From JBFKUL01 sp041635755 (GTDB lineage Bacteria; Pseudomonadota; Gammaproteobacteria; Burkholderiales; SG8-39), in the NCBI GenBank assembly GCA_041635755.1, contig JBFKUL010000116.1, positions 1-8,804 of the forward strand: a stretch of DNA of 8,804 nucleotides, written 5' to 3'. Positions 5,891-8,804 of the stretch are shown one piece after another. Below the pieces are notes generated by a model. It was not told the origin of the DNA, did not search any database, and was given only the letters and a program-made list of their open reading frames with translations. The position numbers were made by a program, and so were the translations under genes. The stretch's first letter is position 1. Each line of letters begins with the position of its first letter.

Positions 5891-7411
5891 TCAGCCCCCC
5901 AGTCGGCTCAGCTCCATCGTGCAGGGACGGCTGCCCACCTCGCCGCTGAGCACGAACCGATCGCCCTTGAACTTTCCCTCGTAGTGGACCGTGCGCTCCT
6001 GGCCGGCGAACTCGCCGCTCCCGACAATCAGCATGCCCCTAAGCGCGAGGTCCCCATTGGTCGCGATCTTGCCGTCGAGCGCGATATAGCCGGATTCGCC
6101 TGGGCGCGCACGTCGAACGCGCACAAAGCCCTCGCTGATGTTGGTCGGGAACTGCGTCCTGACCTCGGGGGCACGGCGGGTCGCGTCACAGGCTTGCGAG
6201 GCGATCCATGTGCCGTCGAAGCGACGCTCCCCACTGACGGCAGACTGCGCGGCCGCTGCCTGCTGCGTCGTTGCCGCGGCCTGCTGTTGCGCCTTCGCGT
6301 CGGCGGCCGCCTTCGCCGCGGCTTCCTCGAGCGCCTTGGCTTGCGCGGCGCTCGCTTCGGCCTGTTCGCGAGCGCGTGTTGCGGCGAAGGACTGCGCCTG
6401 CGCATCGCGCTTGATCGCCTCCGCCTCGGCACGCGCCTTCGCCACCTCGGCTTCCGCGCGCGCCTTGGCTTCGGACGCGCGCTGCGCCTCGAGGGAGCGC
6501 CGGGCGTCGGCGGCGGCTGCGGACTCGGCCTCGGCCTGCTTCTTCGCCGCCTCCGTTTCGGCTTTCGCGCGCGCGAGCTCGGCTTCCATCCTCGCGCGCT
6601 CCTCGGATTCGCGCCGGTCCTGCTCGGCACGCGCCGCTTCGACGCGCGCAGCCTCCGCCTTCACGGCCTCTGCTTTCGCAGCTTCGGTTTGCGCCGCTTC
6701 AATGCGGGCGGCTTCTGCGTTTGCGACCTCGGCGTCGCCATTCGCGCCGGGCAACCAGCCTGCCTGCCACGCCGTTGCAGCCGCCACGAGCACCAGCGCG
6801 GCGGCGCCCCACGCCCAGCTCGGCACGCCGCCGCGCCGCCGTACCGGCTCGGCGGGCTTCGTCGGCCCCGGCACCATCGGCGGCACCGGACCCGCGAAGC
6901 GGTACGCGCGGATCGGGCGCGCAATGTTCTTCAGATTCTGCTCGCCGATGTCGATGAAGCCGAGATTGAGCTTGCCAGAGATCTGGTCGAATACACTCGA
7001 GGAGATGCACACGCCGCCGGGCTCGGCGATGCTCTCCAGGCGCACCGCAACGTTCACGCCATCGCCGTGCACCTCCGCCTCGCTCACGATCACGTCGCCG
7101 AGGTTGACGCCGATGCGGAACCACATGCGGTCGTGCTCGGGCAGCTTCTCGTTGCGCTCGCGCACCGCGTCCTGGATCTCGGTCGCGCAGCGCACCGCGT
7201 CGACCGCGCTGCCGAATTCAGCGAGCACGCTGTCGCCCGCGGTGCCCACGATCTTGGCGCCGTAGTTCGCGATTAGCGCGTCGATCACTTCGCGGTGCCC
7301 CGCGAGGACACGGATCGTGCGCACTTCGTCCTCGCCCATCATGCGGCTGTAGCCGACCGCATCGGCGGCGAGAATCGCCATCAACCGGCGCTTTACCGGA
7401 GCGTCTTCCAT
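5891..7411 (-). CDS. Membrane-anchored class III adenylate/guanylate cyclase with TolA-like helix and C-terminal periplasmic domain
   Basis: A 506-residue protein. Residues 8-172 form a class III cyclase domain with metal-binding Asp17 (LAADAVGYS) and Asp60 (GTAGDSVLAEF), and the transition-state pair Asn120/Arg124 (GDGVNVAVRLE), so it should be catalytically competent. The residue normally Lys that recognises the purine is Gly56, so ATP versus GTP preference cannot be read. A Pro-rich linker (174-190) leads to one membrane helix (about 199-217). Residues 226-392 are a long Ala/Glu/Lys/Arg-rich helical segment, and 395-506 a beta-rich domain with FDGTW and Cys408/Cys497, a possible disulfide. 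With the cyclase in the cytoplasm, the helix and C-terminal domain would be periplasmic. A good Shine-Dalgarno (GAGGTGAG) directly precedes the ATG. It lies 60 bp after the dehydrogenase gene and may be read with it. Confidence 0.93.
   Translation of the reverse strand: MEDAPVKRRLMAILAADAVGYSRMMGEDEVRTIRVLAGHREVIDALIANYGAKIVGTAGDSVLAEFGSAVDAVRCATEIQDAVRERNEKLPEHDRMWFRIGVNLGDVIVSEAEVHGDGVNVAVRLESIAEPGGVCISSSVFDQISGKLNLGFIDIGEQNLKNIARPIRAYRFAGPVPPMVPGPTKPAEPVRRRGGVPSWAWGAAALVLVAAATAWQAGWLPGANGDAEVANAEAARIEAAQTEAAKAEAVKAEAARVEAARAEQDRRESEERARMEAELARAKAETEAAKKQAEAESAAAADARRSLEAQRASEAKARAEAEVAKARAEAEAIKRDAQAQSFAATRAREQAEASAAQAKALEEAAAKAAADAKAQQQAAATTQQAAAAQSAVSGERRFDGTWIASQACDATRRAPEVRTQFPTNISEGFVRVRRARPGESGYIALDGKIATNGDLALRGMLIVGSGEFAGQERTVHYEGKFKGDRFVLSGEVGSRPCTMELSRLGG
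6236..6736 (-). repeat. Degenerate Ala/Glu-rich coding repeat (TolA-like helix)
   Basis: Inside the cyclase gene, codons 226-392 are dominated by Ala, Glu, Lys, Arg and Gln with recurring EAAR(I/V)EAA and AKAEAEVAKARAEAE-like units. The repeat is degenerate at DNA level and keeps the frame throughout. It also produces long open frames on the opposite strand. Such segments form extended single helices or coiled coils, as in TolA. Confidence 0.8.
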
Positions 7412-7471
7412 CTCACCTCTCTGGAGCTTTCGCTCGAAATCATCGCGCTCGCAGCACGCGCCTGCAAGCCG

Positions 7472-8632
7472 CTACCACGCCGCCTCGAGCAACGCCATGA
7501 GGTCGGCTTCGCCGCGAATCGGTCGCGGGTTGGTGCGTACCCACATATTTTCCATTGCGCCGGCGGCGATCTGCGCGAGCTGCGCGCGCTCGACTTTCAG
7601 GTCACGCAGCCGCGCCGGCAGGCCGAGCCGCGCGACGAGTTCGGCGACCGCGGCGGACGCGTCGCCATCGGCGCGACCCATGGCGGCGGCGATGCGTGCT
7701 TGCGCCTCGCGCGTCGCCTCCAAATTCCAGCGCATCACATGCGTCAGCATTATGCACGAGGTGTAGCCGTGGCTCATCCCCGTCACTGCACCGAGGCTGT
7801 GGCCAATGCCGTGGCTCGCGCCGTAAGGCACGCGCATGACGCCTAGGCCCGACATCCATGCCGCGTGCAGGCAGTCGAGCCGCGCCGCGAGATCGTGCGG
7901 CGCCTCCCGCGTGCGCTGAAGCGACTTGGCGAACAGCCGCAGCGCATGCAGCCCGCATGCCTCGATCAGCGGCGAATGCTGCACCGAGCAGATGCCTTCG
8001 ACCGCATGGTCGATCGCGCGCAGCGCGGTCGAGAGCCACAGCCACTCGGGCGTATGCGTCGTGACTTCGGGATCGAGTATCACGCTCGCCGCGCCGATCT
8101 CGCGCCCGACGTACGCGTCCTTTACTTTGCGTACGGGGTCGGTGCAGCCGCCAAGGTCCGAATACTCGGCCGCCGAGAGCGTGGTCGAGACCACGATCTG
8201 GCGGAAAGGCGGCGGCCTGGGCCCGGGAACGCGGCGCGCGCCAGGCGCGCGCGCGTGATGCGCCTCGAGATCCTCGGGGCGTGTCACGCCGTGAGCGAGC
8301 GCGATCAGCATCACCTTCACGGTGTCGATCGCGGTGCCGCCGCCCACCGTGAGCACGAGGTCGGGCCGCGCCGCACGCGCCGCCTCGGCCGCGGCGATGA
8401 CGCTCGCGCGCGGCGTGTGCTCGATGCAGGCATCGAACGTGGCCGTGTAGCGTTCGCCAAGCGCCTCGCGCAGCCGCTCGATGACGTCGGTTCTGGTGTT
8501 GAGCGTACGGCTGGTGACGATGAAGACGCGCTTCGCGCCGCGCCGCTCGGTTTCCTCGAGCACCGCCTGCGTCGCGGGCTTGCCCCAGATCACGCGGTCC
8601 TGGGCGAGGAATTCATGCATGCCTGGATTCAT
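7472..8632 (-). CDS. Maleylacetate reductase/iron-containing alcohol dehydrogenase family protein
   Basis: This 386-residue protein has the two-domain layout of family III (iron-dependent) dehydrogenases. The N-terminal nucleotide-binding domain carries VGGGTAIDTVK (96-106), the NAD(P)H-binding GGG motif, and STTLSAAEYS (149-158) follows. In the C-terminal helical domain, His209 (AIDHAVEG), His274 and His288 correspond to the metal-binding histidines of FucO-type enzymes. The usual Asp ligand four residues before the first His is Arg205 (RAIDH), so the normal iron site is altered. Maleylacetate reductases also lack the Asp and work without iron, reducing maleylacetate to 3-oxoadipate in chloroaromatic and resorcinol breakdown, but the substrate here cannot be fixed. 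The start MNPGMHEF is 7 bp after the transporter stop, so the two genes form an operon. An alternative ATG lies four codons later, at 8620. Confidence 0.88.
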   Translation of the reverse strand: MNPGMHEFLAQDRVIWGKPATQAVLEETERRGAKRVFIVTSRTLNTRTDVIERLREALGERYTATFDACIEHTPRASVIAAAEAARAARPDLVLTVGGGTAIDTVKVMLIALAHGVTRPEDLEAHHARAPGARRVPGPRPPPFRQIVVSTTLSAAEYSDLGGCTDPVRKVKDAYVGREIGAASVILDPEVTTHTPEWLWLSTALRAIDHAVEGICSVQHSPLIEACGLHALRLFAKSLQRTREAPHDLAARLDCLHAAWMSGLGVMRVPYGASHGIGHSLGAVTGMSHGYTSCIMLTHVMRWNLEATREAQARIAAAMGRADGDASAAVAELVARLGLPARLRDLKVERAQLAQIAAGAMENMWVRTNPRPIRGEADLMALLEAAW

Positions 8633-8639
8633 CCGAGAC

Positions 8640-8804
8640 CTACCGTGAGACCGTTGTCGCGGTGCCCGCTGTCGGCGCGCGCTCGATCAACCGCCGCAAC
8701 ACGATGAAGGCGGGAGCGCAAACGAGGAACGCGAGCCCGGCGAACACCACCGGCGCGGCCGAATCGCCGCTGCGGTCGAAAAGCACGCCTGCCAGCGGCG
8801 GTAC
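8640..8804 (-). CDS. C-terminal end of a major facilitator superfamily transporter (5' part off window)
   Basis: The final 54 codons of a minus-strand gene are visible. They read PPLAGVLFDRSGD, a loop typical of MFS proteins between helices 11 and 12, then a hydrophobic helix (APVVFAGLAFLVCAPAFIVL) ending in the basic cap RRLIER and a short polar tail before TAG (8640-8642). This fits helix 12 and the cytoplasmic C-terminus of an MFS carrier, probably for an organic acid given the downstream dehydrogenase. The gene is 7 bp upstream of the dehydrogenase start and shares its transcript. The assignment rests on a short fragment. Confidence 0.75.
   Translation of the reverse strand, partial: VPPLAGVLFDRSGDSAAPVVFAGLAFLVCAPAFIVLRRLIERAPTAGTATTVSR

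Noticed and set aside
5984..7276. Long open frames on the plus strand opposite the cyclase gene (430 and 375 codons)
   Set aside because: They are the antisense of the Ala/Glu-rich repeat and GC-rich coding sequence, are composed of Arg/Leu/Ala-rich low-complexity protein, and match no family, while the minus frame has clear cyclase motifs.
8225..8262. GC-only hairpin (GGCGCGCGCC with downstream GCGCGCGCG)
   Set aside because: It lies inside the dehydrogenase coding sequence and is explained by Ala/Arg/Pro codons in a GC-rich genome.

Overview
The window is about 8.8 kb of uniformly high-GC, densely packed bacterial chromosome. The gene content is an E. coli-type glutamate-cysteine ligase, YjbQ and YoaB-like proteins, class III cyclases, an enolase-superfamily catabolic enzyme and a maleylacetate-reductase-like dehydrogenase beside an MFS transporter. 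This points to a proteobacterium, most likely a beta- or gammaproteobacterium with a soil or environmental lifestyle. That assignment is an inference from gene content. No RNA gene, insertion sequence, CRISPR array or phage gene is visible.

Left part (1-1730). A minus-strand gene runs off the left edge. Its visible 291 codons form an alpha/beta-hydrolase domain of the kind normally fused to a C-terminal class III nucleotide cyclase, and the window ends about where the cyclase domain should begin. Divergent from it is a yjbQ-family gene. This meets a YoaB-like Rid-family gene tail to tail, the two stop codons sharing one CTAG.

Middle part (1731-4495). A 194-bp divergent spacer holds a dyad and two competing hairpins, then comes gshA, the first enzyme of glutathione synthesis. 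Facing gshA is a two-gene minus-strand operon, a small ABM-fold protein followed by a secreted SYLF-domain protein, joined by an ATGA overlap.

Right part (4496-8804). A plus-strand mandelate racemase/muconate lactonizing enzyme-type gene meets a minus-strand run that reads MFS transporter (partial), maleylacetate reductase/iron-ADH-like dehydrogenase, and a membrane-bound class III cyclase with a TolA-like Ala-rich helix and a predicted periplasmic C-terminal domain. Transporter and dehydrogenase are 7 bp apart and surely co-transcribed; the cyclase follows after 60 bp. The enolase-superfamily enzyme, dehydrogenase and transporter could serve uptake and breakdown of an acid substrate that cannot be named from sequence.

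Most of the window is ordinary accessory or housekeeping metabolism. The points most worth a second look are the gshA leader structures, the two class III cyclase proteins of different architecture, the altered active-site residues in the two catabolic enzymes, and the ABM-SYLF gene pair.
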